Program-made: the position numbers and the translations under genes
The notes under the pieces: model-generated
Seen by the model: only the letters and a program-made list of their open reading frames with translations
Database searches by the model: none
Told to the model about the DNA's origin: nothing
From: Juglans regia
Taxonomy: Eukaryota; Streptophyta; Magnoliopsida; Fagales; Juglandaceae
NCBI RefSeq assembly: GCF_001411555.2
Contig: NC_049904.1
Span: 33,747,473-33,811,472, forward strand
Length of the DNA: 64,000 bases
Reading direction: 5' to 3'
Shown: piece by piece, positions 1 to 13,252 of the stretch
How the letters are laid out: the number at the start of each line of letters is the position of its first letter
Position numbering within the stretch: the first letter of the stretch is position 1

Positions 1-459
1 ATCCTAACTGATGAAGAATGTGACTGACGAGATCAAACAGAAAGGATTTCTACTGAACGTTTTAAAAAAGACATAAAAAAACATTTTAAAAAGAAAGACC
101 CGTGTAAGCTTGGCAGAAAGCAAGGATCGCAATCTGAACATGCAAAGAAAGACACATGCTGAATTGGTGGTTTTCATTTTCAAGTAAAACATTATTCTCT
201 TTTTTCAGACTTCATTGAAATTTAGTGAAGTATAATGTGATCATTTGCTACATTTAAGAGTTTATTTTATGTTCAATAAAATCTTATGACTAACTAACAG
301 ATTTATTGGTGATAAAGATACAAAATTAATATCACTAGCCATCCAAAAATTACATCATTTTACTCTCAAACGAATCTTCAAGACAGTGAGAAGGTCAAGT
401 GAAGTGCAGTCACTGGTTTCAGTCATTCTTGAACAAATATCAGATAACCAGAAGAAAAC

Positions 460-3400
460 CTGCTGAAGGGAAGCTGCTTTCGCTCTGAAGGATGCCTCAA
501 AAAATTCAGCCTCTTTTTTTAGCTTCCTTATTTTCTCAAGGTCAGAACAAGCAGCTTTTAGATGCTCTTTTCCAGAACTGGAACTTGATACATGCAACTC
601 TTGAAGCAACTTTTCTAGTCTTATAAGAGCTTCTTCTACACTCTCCAATGCCTGAAACAAGAAGTCAATTTCACCATATCAAAAAAAGCCTTTGACCAAA
701 TCCAAATACAAGGACATAGCAAAAGAACTTTTCGAACTGGGACACTAATGGAATTTACAAATCCATTTATTGGGCCCATCAATAGAAAGGTGAAACACCA
801 AGGGTGAGATTAACTAAATGTATTTAGAAATTTACCATAATGCAAAGATTGAGGTCCACTAAAAAACAATGCATTGGCACATATAGTGAACTTTCTGTGT
901 ATCATGTTAAAAATTAAATTCATAAAGTGTTCACTTCTTTGTTGTGTTAAATCTTTTTCTATGCTATACATTTTTTCATGATTTAATTGGCTTTTCATAT
1001 ACCTGAATGGTGTAATAGGATACCAAGAATAAGTCAGAATGCCAACACTAAGTTAACCTAGGTCAATTGATTCCGTAACTAAGACCCATAAGCAAAAGTG
1101 TGGATTCCAGAGTGAAATAAAGTTCACGTTAACAGCAAATATTACCATTGAAACAATTCAATCGAAAGCAACAATGGAAAAATGGAAAAGCAAGACAGTA
1201 AATGCAGATTAAGTGATGAAGTCCCAGACGAGCCAAAGTACCCCCCTAAAAAACTCGTGTTTCTGCTCCTTATGATGCAATTAACTCACATTTTCAGTTA
1301 AAAGAATCCTAAATGGCATGAAAACTTCTGCGATGACTTTCCACACATAACTCACTGCTCAGGAATAGTCAATCTCCTCTTAATAGCTCTTTTAATTAGA
1401 AACTGAGAAGTTCTCAATTTTCTCCATGCCATGATTTGTTCAGAACTGCAAAATCAGTTGCATACTACAGTATCAATATTCCATTTCATGTCTCATTCCT
1501 CTGCAAGAGTTGGACGTTTAGAATCCTGATTATTGTTTAGCCCAAGAGCAAGATGGTGACTATTAAGAATGTAGCTAAAGCACACAAAACAAATATAGAT
1601 CCTTGTGACTAAGGTGTTCCTAGGTAATGCATCAATTCATAAGGGGCAGTTGTGACTTCAACATTAGCATGAAGCCATTAAATACAGAGACCATTGAATG
1701 GAAGAAGCCAACCTTGTCAAAAGAATCCGACTCTTTCTTAGTTGGCAAATAAGTCTTAGATCCACTCCTCTCAAAAGAACTCTTATTGTTGCTTTCCACC
1801 AAGTTATTCCTGCATCACATAATTGAGAAAATATGATCTACAACTACTTGTTGATTTTTAAACAAAATCCCTTGGTCCATTTGTGCTCACCATACCTTGT
1901 TTTACAGGTTTTCTTTTGAATTTTTGACACAGATGAGTGAACATGTGAACCTGTGTGTCTTTGTGTATGCGCACAAGCACGCGTGTGTGTGTGAGAGAGA
2001 GAGAGAGAGATCTGCCTCCATTTGCTTACTTCAACATTCCCAAATCTTCCATGCACTCCGTCAACTTGTTGTGCCTAGAGAAATAGAAAACGTGTCATAT
2101 TTGCATAAACCACATGCAGCACTTCATAGTTCAAATATTGCATAAACATGAGTTCAATTACCCTCTAGACAGGAATTTTGCTGCCTTGACGTTAGAAGGT
2201 TTCTCCAGCCATTTACTGTGTTTGATAAAGCTCTGCATCCAATGAGAGCAAACATCAATTATTTGGGAGATAGCTTCAGCATTGGGAGGACCTTCTCTTT
2301 TACTTTTATGGCCGTGTAACTGTCCTTGGGTGCCAATGTTTCCTGGATAAAAAGGCAACCAATCCAACTCTTCGCAGACTACCTATGGAATTCAAAGTGT
2401 GATCAAATTCCATAACTGAACCATGAAAGATATTTTTAAGATCATAATAACCGTACATCCTAACCTCAACATACAATTGATACGAACTTATTGATGAAAG
2501 CTGAGGATAGTATAACACACTGCCCCCGATAAGGTACCTACAAGAAAGAATAGGACAATTAAATAGATAACCAAACCATAGAAGCAATATCAAACTTAAG
2601 GGAAAATAAATAAATTTCAAAGATCAGAAGATATACCTAATGAAGCCTTCAATAGGATCATCTATAACATCATAACCACTAGCAGATAGGAAGGACTTTG
2701 TACTTCTGCCCAAGGCAATAAAGAATCCAAATATAGCCAAATCCCTCTCCAAAATCTGTTGTAAATTAACATTGAATATCAATAACAGCTTCTACATTAT
2801 TAGAAAAATGCATTAAGATTTACTCAAAAATAGGCAAGTGGGAATTGAGAACTCCCATTTCTGTGCTATTCTTCTTATCTATTCTCCTTCCTCTACACAT
2901 CCTATACCATTATATTTCTACCAAACTAAATGCAGATTGGTTATTACTTTGATTCTTAGCCAATCAATGCTATTATTAATTATGTCAAAATATGATTATG
3001 GTCCTGAACTATGCTTTAGATTCAAATTCTATCCTTGAACCACCAATTGTTCTAATGTAGTCCTTGAAATTTTGTAAATACTTGATATACCCTTACTTTA
3101 TCTCACTGTTACTATGCAAAGAAAGTTGATATCAAAGATTATTTTGCAAACGAGCATTTGCAATGTCGACGTGGCATGCAAAACCACAAATTGGTCTCAC
3201 ATACTAGAACATATGAATTTCATATTTATTGAAAGTAAAATAAGAAGAAAATGACCCTCAAATCTGGGCTCTTACTTATTGAGCCACATGTCCCTTCATA
3301 TGAGGAATTTTAGATTAATATATATACTTAGGTTGTGCCTCCCTGCCCCTTGAATAATATTACCTTCCCAAAAAGACTAAGAGTTATACCTGTGACTTAC

Positions 3401-6400
3401 TTCAAAATGGTGGTTTTAGTCAATAAGTTCATTACCTTCATATGCATCTCAAGTTCAAACTTATCAATCAATAAGCAAACCTTTTAGACGGGTGAAAGGC
3501 AGCATGTTGTCTCTAAAGCTATAACCTAGCACTAACCTCAATACTTTCAGATGTCGTCAGTCTTGACCATATTTTCTCCCTATCTATAGCCCGTTGCAGT
3601 TGCTTCTGTACAAGATTTACCCAAAAAATGACCTCTTCTGAATTCCAATCATTATTTACCCTACATGCTGCAGCTCGAGGACCAAAATGGACAAGAAATT
3701 CTCTGCATAGTCCAATATCCTTCATAGAATGGTAAGCCTGGCGTATAGGCATAAAATCAACCAGCAAGTCCATCAATCTACCAGTTATTTCTGGAATCAT
3801 GGAAAAGAATTGTGGACAAGAAACTTTTGCCGGTCCAAGTTTTGTAATGGCAGCAATGCAAGTAAGGGCAAGCATGAGGAGTGATAAATCAGTTGCATTC
3901 CCTGATCCCAATGACATACCTTTACCACACCTGGAAGCAAAATAGAATGAACATCATTTCTAAGGTAACTTCAAACTCATCATGCAAAACCTCAACATGC
4001 AGTAACTTGAAGATGACAACATACACAGCAGTGGCAGCAGTAAAGCGCACATTCCCTTCAAAATAATTGACAAAGGACGTCACTGACACTGGAACTTGCT
4101 TGGACCAAAACCATTCAAAAGCTTCAGGTTGCTTGGCTGATAATTTATCCCTGATTAAGCTCTCCAGTGGAGCTGATAGCCGTAATAAACTGCATTGACA
4201 AAAAAAAAATAGACAATAAAAAAGCCTAAACAAAAACTGAAAAGCAACATATAGATAAAGAAAGGGGGGAAAGACAATATAGGTACTTAATGCCATAGAC
4301 TACAATGTTGACGGGAGTCAATGACCTCTTTAAATCAGATATTTTCAAAGAAAAGATAAATCCAACAAAATTAAAAGAATAACACTCACGCACATTATGA
4401 AGCCTACCTTTAGAGACCCTGCCTACAACAGGATACAAAATACAAGTTTTCAGAATTGACTTATGTCAAACTTGCCAGTTACTTGAGAAGGGAAAGGTGT
4501 TTTGTTTAATGAGTAGGAAAAACAAAGGAAAGTAGATGAAGCTTATCTCCGAAATTTTAAGACCTCGCATTTGATTTCAAAATTGGCTCAGGCTGTGGAA
4601 GACCAACAATCAAACCTTGCCACTGATTAGTTGAGATGTAATAAAGTAAATGCCATTACAATCCAAAGAGGGGAAGAAATTTCAGATCCTTAACATGTGA
4701 CAAGAAACACTATTTTCATTAACAAAGCAGGCATTGATATCCATCAATAGTTTGCCAGTGAAAGGCATGATGGCTTTACACTGACAACAAAAACTCCCAA
4801 GTTTGGCATGCGTCTGAAAATCGATAGCTACTGAGCAACATAAGAACTGATGATATGAAACAGAAGCAACTTGCTACCTCCTTTGAACAACACGATTTAT
4901 ATCTCTGTCTCTGCCATCACCTCGGGATGAAATCTCACTTGCAGCTTGCAATAAGGAATATACAGAAGCCTGAAAATTTTCTTGAACCTTCAGATAGCTT
5001 ATATATTATATCAGTTTGAATTAAGTAGCAATTGATAAATCAGACCCTAATACAAAGGGTTCTGAATTCAGGGATCTCTTATAGTTGATCACATAGAAAA
5101 TCTAGAAATTTCACCGGGTTACTTTCATGATATATCAACAAGGAATTTCAAACCATTTTATAATGTAAGAAGTAACAACTCTACCAAAGGAAATAGGAAA
5201 CTTAAATTGCATTTTAAAGGGAAAAACGCTAGTTCTCATAGATATGGATAACAATTTATGAAGAAGAAACATATATCAAGCCACTGCAAGAGTACACACA
5301 CATAAAATGAAACATTTATCAAGGCATAAATTCCAAAGAAAGTTTCACGGCAACACCTGATAAGACAGTGTTTTCATCCATGCATTCCTGTCTACACCAA
5401 GCCAGGCAGTTGAAAGCCAAGATATTTTTAACAATGAATCCTGTTGTTTGATTGCCAACTCAAAAATCCTGGCAGCCTCATGCAAAGACTGGACAAGTCC
5501 ATCACTATAATCTTCACCTTGAAGTGATTGACTTAGTTTGGCCCTCATTCCATCCATCTCACCACTCGTAGTTGCTTGGGGACTTCCATTGACAGTTACA
5601 CCATCATCAGCAGATGCAAGAGGACAGAGGTGTCCCATTTTTCTTGATTTATGAGATGTTAAATAGTTGTTCCTATATCCCACTGACCGGTGGTTAAAAC
5701 TGTAATTATTCCTCTCCAACGAAGCAAGCCTTATAGCGTATCTCTTCCTCAAACTACCCCAGTTTACCAGGAGGTGATCCAAATTAGCCACTTGTTTAAA
5801 GGAAGTGCAGGTTCTAATTGGCTTCCCCGATAGCCATGGATCTGAAGAGCTGCAAATACATAATACGACAATAAGATGCAATGTACACAAATAATTTAAC
5901 AACAGGTGAACTTTGAGGGGATAAAATGGGATGCAAACTAAAGGGATAATGGCTAGTCCTGTAGCTGTGGGCACATAGCTTTCAAAATATAAGAACTTGC
6001 AGCTGCTTCAAGAAGTTATCCTTGGTGTGCTTATCAAAAGCCAACAAATAAGTCGATACCATTTCAAGAAATTGATTTAAAAAAATTAAGACAGAACTTG
6101 GTTACCAACAGGCTACAGGGTAAAGCACTCTAAAGAAGCCGCAAAAAGCCCCACAAAACAGGGTCTGAGTCCAAATCTCATACATTTAGACCCACAGTTA
6201 AACCTTTTATAGCATTTCGTACTTTTGTGTAGAAAAAAATAGGTAAATCCTTCTTCTTATAGGTTTTTCAAAGTAGCAAATGGAATGTCCTGTGATACAT
6301 TACTTTAATATCAATGCGGGAAGCATTACAAATACAACGTTGTTTTGTTTCAGCACAATCTCTCGTTCAATCAAGTCACTCGAACTTGCCCATAACCCCA

Positions 6401-6972
6401 GCAAAGTTCCACAAAACATCCCAAGTGTAGTACAACAGCTAACAACGTACATTACAAACCAAGCTTTAAGAATACACATTATCTCGTTTGATCTGAATTT
6501 AGTCCCAGATTAATTCCAAGACAACTCAATCACGAAAAATTAAGGGAAAAAAACCTTGGAATTCACGATTTTCGCTTTGGTCAATAGGGGACAAAGAATC
6601 ACGAACGAAAAAACTCAGCCAAATAATGCGCAATTAATTTCGAAGCCAAATAATAGGGAAAGAAATCAACCAAACTAGCTCGCTCAAGGGATCCTAGACA
6701 CAAACGTACAGTAGGAAGTTGTATGTCCCCCCTTTTTACTCTTTTACTCTCAGCCAGTTTCTCAGCAAACAAACTATAAAACTTCAAATTGGAAAATATT
6801 AAAAAACATATAAAGAGTGAGTGAATTATTCTAAATCACATGACCAAAACCCAGAGCTTCCTTATATTACTTAGTCCAAAGGAATTGTAATTCCGTGAGT
6901 CATTAAAACGACACAAACACCCCTGCAGGAAGAGAAAGAAAATTGAGCACCTTGAATGGAGGAAGCTGTCAT
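460..6972 (-). CDS. LETM1-like family protein, organelle-targeted (3' end beyond window)
   Basis: Eleven exons can be joined in frame: 6921-6972, 5357-5841, 4878-4969, 4025-4189, 3537-3930, 2637-2755, 2465-2537, 2162-2382, 2030-2074, 1713-1809, 460-651. All have GT-AG borders and together give 645 residues. The start is the ATG at 6972, giving MTASSIQGAQFSFSSCRDPW; this Ser/Thr-rich, acid-poor N terminus looks like a transit peptide. The exon 2 acceptor used is the second AG (after 5842), the only one that keeps the frame with the exon 1 donor. Conserved blocks include WFSTAWLG-like LSTAWLGVDRNAW, LTCIAAITKLGPAKVSCPQF, LAIFGFFIALGRS and DWLPFYPGN, which I associate from memory with Arabidopsis At3g11560/At5g06220, annotated LETM1-like. 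The last exon ends at a CAG|GTTTTC donor (460), so the C-terminal LETM1-like region must lie left of position 1. Function is unproven; LETM1 proteins act in ion homeostasis or ribosome binding of organelles. The gene model is strong and the family name moderate. Confidence 0.75.
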
Positions 6973-7269
6973 GTTGCAATTTAATCGACATATTTGAAAA
7001 TAAGAAGGCAAATCTGCTCCGTTGCGCAGGAGCAAAAGCAAAACAATCTAAAATAAGAGGAGGTCTGGGGAAAATACGGGGATGAAGGTGTTCTTGGCCA
7101 GAAGAAAGGAGGAGGGGAGGGGGGGCGACGTGGCAAAAGGGGTTTATCCTACTACGTGGAGAATCGAAAGATCACAAAACAAAAACGTTGGGTTCGAATT
7201 CGGGGAATGCAATTTGCATGCACTTCTTCTGTTACTTTTTAACCACTCTGCTCGGTTAAAATCTAACTT

Positions 7270-8040
7270 TAGTCAAATTTAACTAACAATATATTTAAAA
7301 TACCCGATATTAAATTAGATATGTCTATATAAATTTAGATATTAACTACAGTAATTCGTTAAATCTGTGTATATTCAATAACATAGCTCATTTCTCACTC
7401 CTCTACCAAATATCAGGTGTTTTTTATAATTAAGATATTTGATTCGATTTATTATTATTAAATATAAAATGTGATAATAATAAATAAATTAATTATTATT
7501 AATTATAATATAATTATGATTAATATTAATATTTAATATTAATTTAATATTTAATAAACGTGATAAATATTTATATTAATTTAATTATAATATAATTATT
7601 ATTAACATTTAACTAGTAGAACTATAAAATATGATAAAAATAAATTAAATAAAAAACTTATTAACTTAATTCTATTTTATTATATAGAGAATAAATAGAT
7701 AATTTAATATAAGAATTAGATTTAAATGAAATAGATAGATACAAATAATGTGATATTAGTTAAAATTTAAATTTGTATTGAGCCAATTAATGAGAAATGC
7801 TCTTAATAGCACATTTTTTCAGGCCTCGTCTCGCATAGCACCTCACCTCCGCCCAAAACCCAAAGCCCAATATTGGGAGTCTCTATGACGGATATGCATT
7901 ATCTCGAGTCCTTTTGGTTTGTAAATTAATTTTTATAAAATATTTTCATAATTAAAACATTTTTTTATATTTTCTTTTTCTCTCTTACTGTACAGAGAAT
8001 GCGACACCAACAATTTAAAATTTTGGAGAATGCCATTATG
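7270..8040. other. AT-rich spacer between divergent genes
   Basis: This stretch is very AT-rich, with TTAAT/AATAT runs at about 7280-7770. It lies between the divergent LETM1-like gene and the F-box gene. I see no coding potential and no RNA gene. The block 7800-7870 is less AT-rich but carries no recognisable motif. Confidence 0.5.
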
Positions 8041-8046
8041 CCACCC

Positions 8047-8218
8047 TGATTATATGAGAAATGATATATTGTGTAAGTATTGTATAGTTATTTTAAAAAA
8101 AATGAATAAATATAAGATTTACATAAAAATATATTAATTTTTTAATAGTAGACTGTACTCTTTTTCAAAACGACTGCACGGCGTTTGCGTATTCTACAAC
8201 TATATATAGCATTACTAA
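8047..8218. repeat. Short AT-rich MITE, family B
   Basis: The ends are imperfect inverted repeats (aatgatatatt... against ...tatatagcatt). The interior contains 'ttttttaatagtagact' followed by 'cgactgcacg' and 'attctacaactatatatag'. The same interior recurs at 21469-21645, and related pieces occur near 46790-46985 and 50398-50570. The size and AT content fit a non-autonomous DNA element. The superfamily is not determined. Confidence 0.55.
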
Positions 8219-8486
8219 AAAAAAAAATAGAAAATTGAAACCGGAAGTTTCTTCTACTCCTTTTATGTTTGTACTGGTTTTTTTTTTAATAAATCATGTA
8301 ACACTACGTGATGATACCAAATCAATGAAACAAAATTAGCAATTTAACTGTAGCATTTATCTAAAAAATTAATATCAAATCTAATCCTTGAGATATTTAT
8401 AATTAATTATAATTTTGTTGAAATATATTAGGATTTATGCTTTTATAGAACTATAAATAGTATGGGACCATCATTTTTAAATCTTC

Positions 8487-8670
8487 GGGTGAGTTTGGAT
8501 CTCAAACTCATCTCAACTCATCTCAATTCATCATTACAATTTTTTCAAATCTCAACACAAAATATAATAAACAATTCAACTTTTTTAAATCTTAAAATAA
8601 TAATAATATTAAAAAATAATATTTTATCATCTCAACTCAACTCAAATCACTTCAACATCCAAACACACCC
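8487..8670. repeat. MITE, family A, copy 1
   Basis: The left end reads gggtgagtttggat and the right end atccaaacacaccc, so the terminal 14 bases are near-perfect inverted repeats. Next to them lie clusters of 'ctcaactcatctcaa', then an AT core with 'aaaatataataaacaattcaac'. Related copies are at 21033-21219, 37035-37153, 42585-42950, 48081-48243, 50018-50365 and 61204-61400, in both orientations. This is a non-autonomous DNA transposon family of high local copy number. Confidence 0.7.
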
Positions 8671-10312
8671 GATCTCTAAAATCTAATCAAAGTACCAATT
8701 CAATCTACTGTGCAAAGCATTAGTCAAAGTTGATTGTTTCTTCTCTCCACCAATTTGATTGGAACAATTCGCCGCCTCACCAACTGTCCCATGTCGTTCA
8801 CTTATTTTAATAACATTCAATGCCTTTATTCCACACTTTTTTTTTTAATATGCTGGTTAAATTAGAGTCTAATATAAATATATTACACATAATATTAAAT
8901 ATTTATATGAATTTCGTATTTATTCAAAAATCTCATGTAAACAGACTTTAGACCAGTCCTCATGACCTTAAGTTAATCGCTTGCTCGTAATTACTTTCTC
9001 TTTTCGCTTTCATTTGTGAGCATGCATCATTTTCAGGATTTATCAATATTAGATTATCTTTTTTATATTTTTATATTAATGGCAGTTCAAGAGTCATCTT
9101 CATGTGATTGAGGACAGAAGCAAAGGATCCAGCTAGCTAACTATTTGATACGATCTGCTCGGAAGAAAAAAAGACTTCAACATAATTTGATAATAGAGAA
9201 GTGATATAGCTACAAACATATCTCACAAAAATAAATTTACAAGCTGTCATGACTTCATATGATACGTTAGATCTATCTTACAATACAAATAATTTTACAA
9301 TTTAACATACCACATAAAATCTTGTCAGTTTGTAGATTTACTTTTATACAATTTCATTGTAGGCACTTGCCATATAATATTTTTTACATGTTTATTTTAC
9401 TTTTCATGTGTACACAAATATTGAATACATCACATTAACTCACAAGTAAAATATTTTGATTAAAAATATTTGAAAAAAAATAAATTATTTTTAATGGTTT
9501 TTATTTTTTATTATTTTATCAAATTTGTATTTATATAGGAACAAGCTGCATGTCATCCTAATTAGTAGAAGTAATGACAGCTTAAAAGTCTACAACCATA
9601 TGGGCGCAAGCAATTGACTCAAACCTTACCTAATATATACCAAAGATAATAGAGAATACAGATCTTTTGCTTGGGAGTTAGGTCGATTATAGTACTAATC
9701 CTGATATCATCATGATCCACGCCCTAATCCTATCCTTTCTTACAAATATTGAAAACGTCTTCGTTACTGAACCGTAATTGGTCATGGATCGGGTCGCTAT
9801 CAAATGAACCGCCACGATTTTATAGTCCACTCTCACGTGGATCTTAAGATAATAGAAAGATGTATATGACAAAACTATATTCATTTTTATTAGCTTATTA
9901 TTATTATTATTATGGCGTGTAATATATTTTAATCTATTATATTTGCAATTGCGAAATCAAATAAGAGTATGATTATAATTTATTTTGAAAAATAAATTTT
10001 AAATTTTATAAATTAAATATTATGATGTAAATAATATGTTCTAGACATACTATTTTAAAAATATAATAACTTCTAATAGAACTAACAATATTAAAAAAGA
10101 AAAAGAAAAAGATTGTAAATAACAGCTAGAAAAAACCAGTTTAGAAGACAAACCAACCCCTGCTAATATATATAAATAAACTTCTCAAAGTGAAAACTGA
10201 GGAAGCAGGCTGAAAATGACCTCTGACCATCTAAAATGTCTTCATCCACGAGTTTCTTATTCAAAGTTTGAACCAAGAACAGCCAATTTCCTCCTAAAAC
10301 GTGTTCTTTACT

Positions 10313-10346
<34 letters not shown>

Positions 10347-10980
10347 TTGCCCAATCCATGTCGAGTACATACGATAAGGTTCACCAAATTAGTACAGAAC
10401 ATAAATAACACGATATTACCATAATAGAGTATTAAATCAATCACAATCTGGTTAATGAACTTCTGATCCAGTGGTACTTGTCCCCTACCCTTCATCTCAG
10501 TACGATCGCCAATACCCTCCCTACACGTCAATCCTTTAATAATAAGGGTATAGAAATGTTGTTAGATACAATAATCAAATGTTGCAATGTTGTGCAATTA
10601 TTTTAAAAAATAAAATTTTTTATTTTTATATATTTTTTATTTTTTTAAAATAATTATACAATTTTTACGATTATAAATATTATTTTTTTAATAAAATAAA
10701 TAAATTTAAAATTTAGGTAAAAAAATAATTTTTTAATAAGAAATCTTATTTGCAAAATTTAGGTAGTAGCTTAAAACTCAAAAATGTATCTAACCTTACC
10801 AATAACAATAACAATCCCAGTCAAAAGTTGTCGTATTAAACACTATTATAGATTTCAAACTTTCCATTATGCTTAGACCTAATTAATAGTTTTGTTTAAA
10901 AAAGTCAAAACAGTGTGTACAAGGACCAACTGCAGTCTGCACTGAAGTTGGGGCAGCAGCCTCGTGATTCATGAGAAACT
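8671..10980. other. Intergenic, no gene seen
   Basis: This is AT-rich spacer upstream of the F-box gene. It holds a (TA)n microsatellite at about 10316-10343. Short open frames here (for example 9687-9884 and 10163-10531 on the minus strand) have no recognisable domain and skewed, low-complexity composition. Confidence 0.5.
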
Positions 10981-11060
10981 GAGGAGACATTCAGTTCACA
11001 ACAAAATACCAGTCCTTTCAGTCTCTCACTCCTTACGTACGTAGGTTCCAACTTCCTACA

Positions 11061-11067
11061 TATATAA
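11061..11067 (+). promoter_or_regulatory. Probable TATA box of the F-box gene
   Basis: TATATAA followed by a pyrimidine-rich stretch lies 92 bases before the ATG at 11159. Transcription would begin near 11090-11100. That lies beyond the in-frame ATG at 11081 and supports 11159 as the start. Confidence 0.5.
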
Positions 11068-11158
11068 ACCCTTCTTACCCATGTTTCCTTCCATTCTCCT
11101 GTCAATCCATTTCCTACCAAATCTTGTGTCCGGAAAACGGTGTATTCTGCATATATAT

Positions 11159-12214
11159 ATGGCTACCTCGTCCACTTTTACACCACCCTTTCACTCCACC
11201 ACCACCGTCGATGACTGCGGCACCACCACACTCTCCGCCGTCCATCCGGATATTATTCAGACTAATATCTTAACTCGCCTCGACGGGCCCACCCTAGCCT
11301 CCGCTGCCTGCACATCCTCCCAGTTCTATGCCCTCTCTTCCGAAGAAAACCTTTGGACAAATATCTGCCACTCCACCTGGCTTTCAACCAAAACGCCGCT
11401 TCTCCTTCACGTCATCTCCACGTTCCCCAACGGGTCCCGCTCCTTCTTCTCCGACTCCTTTCCTCTCCTCACCAATTCGGACTCCACCCCTGCCGCTGAT
11501 TATTCCTCGCTTAATCCCGAGTACCATCCGACCGAACTCGTCTCTGCCATCGATGTTTACTACAAAGGAAAGGTTGTTTTCTGCAAGGTCATCGAGACCG
11601 AGACCGTGACCGAATGGTTCCAGCGCTCGCCTTTTCGGCTCGATCTTCTGGACCCGAAAGACGTCGTCCCAACGCCGATACGGTTCAACGGCGGTGAGGA
11701 AATCTGTCGTGAGCTTACGGATGACCTTACGCTTAGCTGGATTCTGATCGACCCGAACGGACGGCGGGCGGTGAACCTCTCGAGCCACAAGGCGGTCTCG
11801 GTGGAGCGGCACTGGCTGAGCGGAGACGTGCACGTACGGTTCGTGACAATCCTGGCCGGTAAAAGAGGCACCGCCTCGGAGTTGGTGCAGTGCGGGATTG
11901 TGGTAACATGCGGTGGGTCCGAGGGAGGGGAACTGCTGGTGAGGGAGGTGAGCTTGCAGGTGGAGGACATGGATGCGATGCATTTGAATGGGAAGGACAG
12001 TTTGGTAATATTGAAGAGGAGTTTAGAGGGCGCAAAGGTAAGAAGGGGAAGGAGGGAATTAGACGAAGGAAGGAAAAGATACCAAGAGTATTTGGAGAGG
12101 AAGAAGGAGAGGAAAGAGAGAAGGTTGAGGACTGAAGGGGCATTAGACATGTTGTGTATGGCATTAGGGGCCTTGGTATTTTCCGGCTTCTGGTTGTATG
12201 TCTTGTGCAGATAA
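11159..12214 (+). CDS. F-box protein with C-terminal membrane anchor (CFB/At2g27310 type)
   Basis: This is a single-exon gene of 351 residues. An F-box lies at about residues 25-75 (LSAVHPDIIQTNILTRLDGP, then ACTSSQF and NLWTNIC). A middle domain of unknown fold contains LSWILIDPNGRRAVNLSS and ERHWLSGDVHVRF. A strongly basic/acidic helical stretch at about 300-330 is followed by a hydrophobic C-terminal segment (MLCMALGALVFSGFWLYVLC) that should anchor the protein in a membrane. This F-box plus tail-anchor arrangement is that of the cytokinin-induced F-box protein CFB and its relatives At2g27310 and At2g36090. F-box proteins bind SKP1 in SCF ubiquitin ligases; the target here is unknown. An in-frame ATG at 11081 would add 26 residues (MFPSILLSI...), but it lies about 14 bases after the TATA box, so it was not used. 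The CDS is clearly richer in G+C than its surroundings. It is convergent with DCP1. Confidence 0.85.
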   Translation: MATSSTFTPPFHSTTTVDDCGTTTLSAVHPDIIQTNILTRLDGPTLASAACTSSQFYALSSEENLWTNICHSTWLSTKTPLLLHVISTFPNGSRSFFSDSFPLLTNSDSTPAADYSSLNPEYHPTELVSAIDVYYKGKVVFCKVIETETVTEWFQRSPFRLDLLDPKDVVPTPIRFNGGEEICRELTDDLTLSWILIDPNGRRAVNLSSHKAVSVERHWLSGDVHVRFVTILAGKRGTASELVQCGIVVTCGGSEGGELLVREVSLQVEDMDAMHLNGKDSLVILKRSLEGAKVRRGRRELDEGRKRYQEYLERKKERKERRLRTEGALDMLCMALGALVFSGFWLYVLCR

Positions 12215-13252
12215 AGTAAACATTCCTGATTCCTCGTATGTATTAAAATTGTGAAAAACGAGTAGAATGCGAAGAAAATGAGTTATTTTGTTGTTGTGAA
12301 GGGACTGCCTTCTGATTGTTGTGAAAGACTCTTGGTCGGTATGCATGAAAAAGGCGCTGCGGGTTACGTGCTGATGTGGCAGTTGTGTCACCGCCATGTA
12401 ATTTCCTTTTATTTAAAAAATAAAAATAAAAAAAGACAATCGGGACAAAAGCATAAAAAGAAACATTAGCCATTCTTTTGTCCGATTGGGTCAAAATAAT
12501 TTCCGAGAAGTGATACAACATCAACAACTAAATCAGGCTTTCTTAATATAATAATATTTGTTTAAAAAATTTATTCATATCAAATTTAAGCAAAAGTAAA
12601 GAGAAATTTGAAAAAAATTATTACTTCATCGAGTGGTTGTTCAGAAGTTGAAGATAGGTTTGTGCTTTATCATCTGTTCCAAGAAATTGGGCGTCACTGT
12701 CATGATCGTGACCCACGAGCTATTGGGATACGACGCACAAGCCATTAGGATATACGACCCCTCCCTAACTCACTCATCAATGCTCGTCCCCAATAAGTTA
12801 GCGGAGGCTTTGGACACCGCTAACACGATCCAATACAATCTAAAGAACTGGCGTCAAACAAATAAAGCTTTGCTTACCCAAAAAATGGACCGACTTCGAA
12901 ATGAAAACAAATCTCTATTTCAGCTGTTACAAACATTCTACTTAACGGAAGATAATGACATGAACAGAACCAATCAAGAGAGTACCACCACCCTTCCAAT
13001 ATGCAAGGAAACGAACTTCTCAAAGTTTACAAGCATCCGAAAGCCTGAAGTTCTAATGATGTTAGTCCAGAAGATATTATACTTCCCTCATTTGTGAAAC
13101 TCGAGTAAACAAGCTATATACAGAACCGACCCTACACATATTTTAGACCCATCGACATCCAGAAGGAAAAATCACTACTGCTCTAATGGTACTAATGGAT
13201 GGTTCACCTTCAAAATCTTCAGAAGGAAAGCTCACCAGTTCTCCGAAGGTAC
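12215..13252 (+). other. Convergent spacer with an unrecognised open frame (12633-13097)
   Basis: This is the space between the 3' ends of the F-box gene and DCP1. A plus-strand frame runs open from 12633 to 13097 but begins with GTG, and the first ATG is at about residue 24. It contains a charged, coiled-coil-like part (about residues 55-100, with KMDRLRNENKSLFQLLQTF). I do not recognise it. It lies antisense to the likely DCP1 3' UTR and may be chance or a relic exon. Confidence 0.3.

Noticed and set aside
14..192. Minus-strand frame near the left edge as a last exon of the LETM1-like gene
   Set aside because: Hydrophobic and aromatic-rich with no family similarity and no clear acceptor. 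The missing exon more likely lies outside the window.
1985..2010. GT/GA run in LETM1-like intron 9 as a regulatory element
   Set aside because: Ordinary microsatellite next to the exon 9 donor. No evidence of function.
11384..12164. Three long open frames opposite the F-box gene
   Set aside because: They mirror the G+C-rich F-box coding sequence in other frames and have low-complexity Pro/Ser composition without domains.
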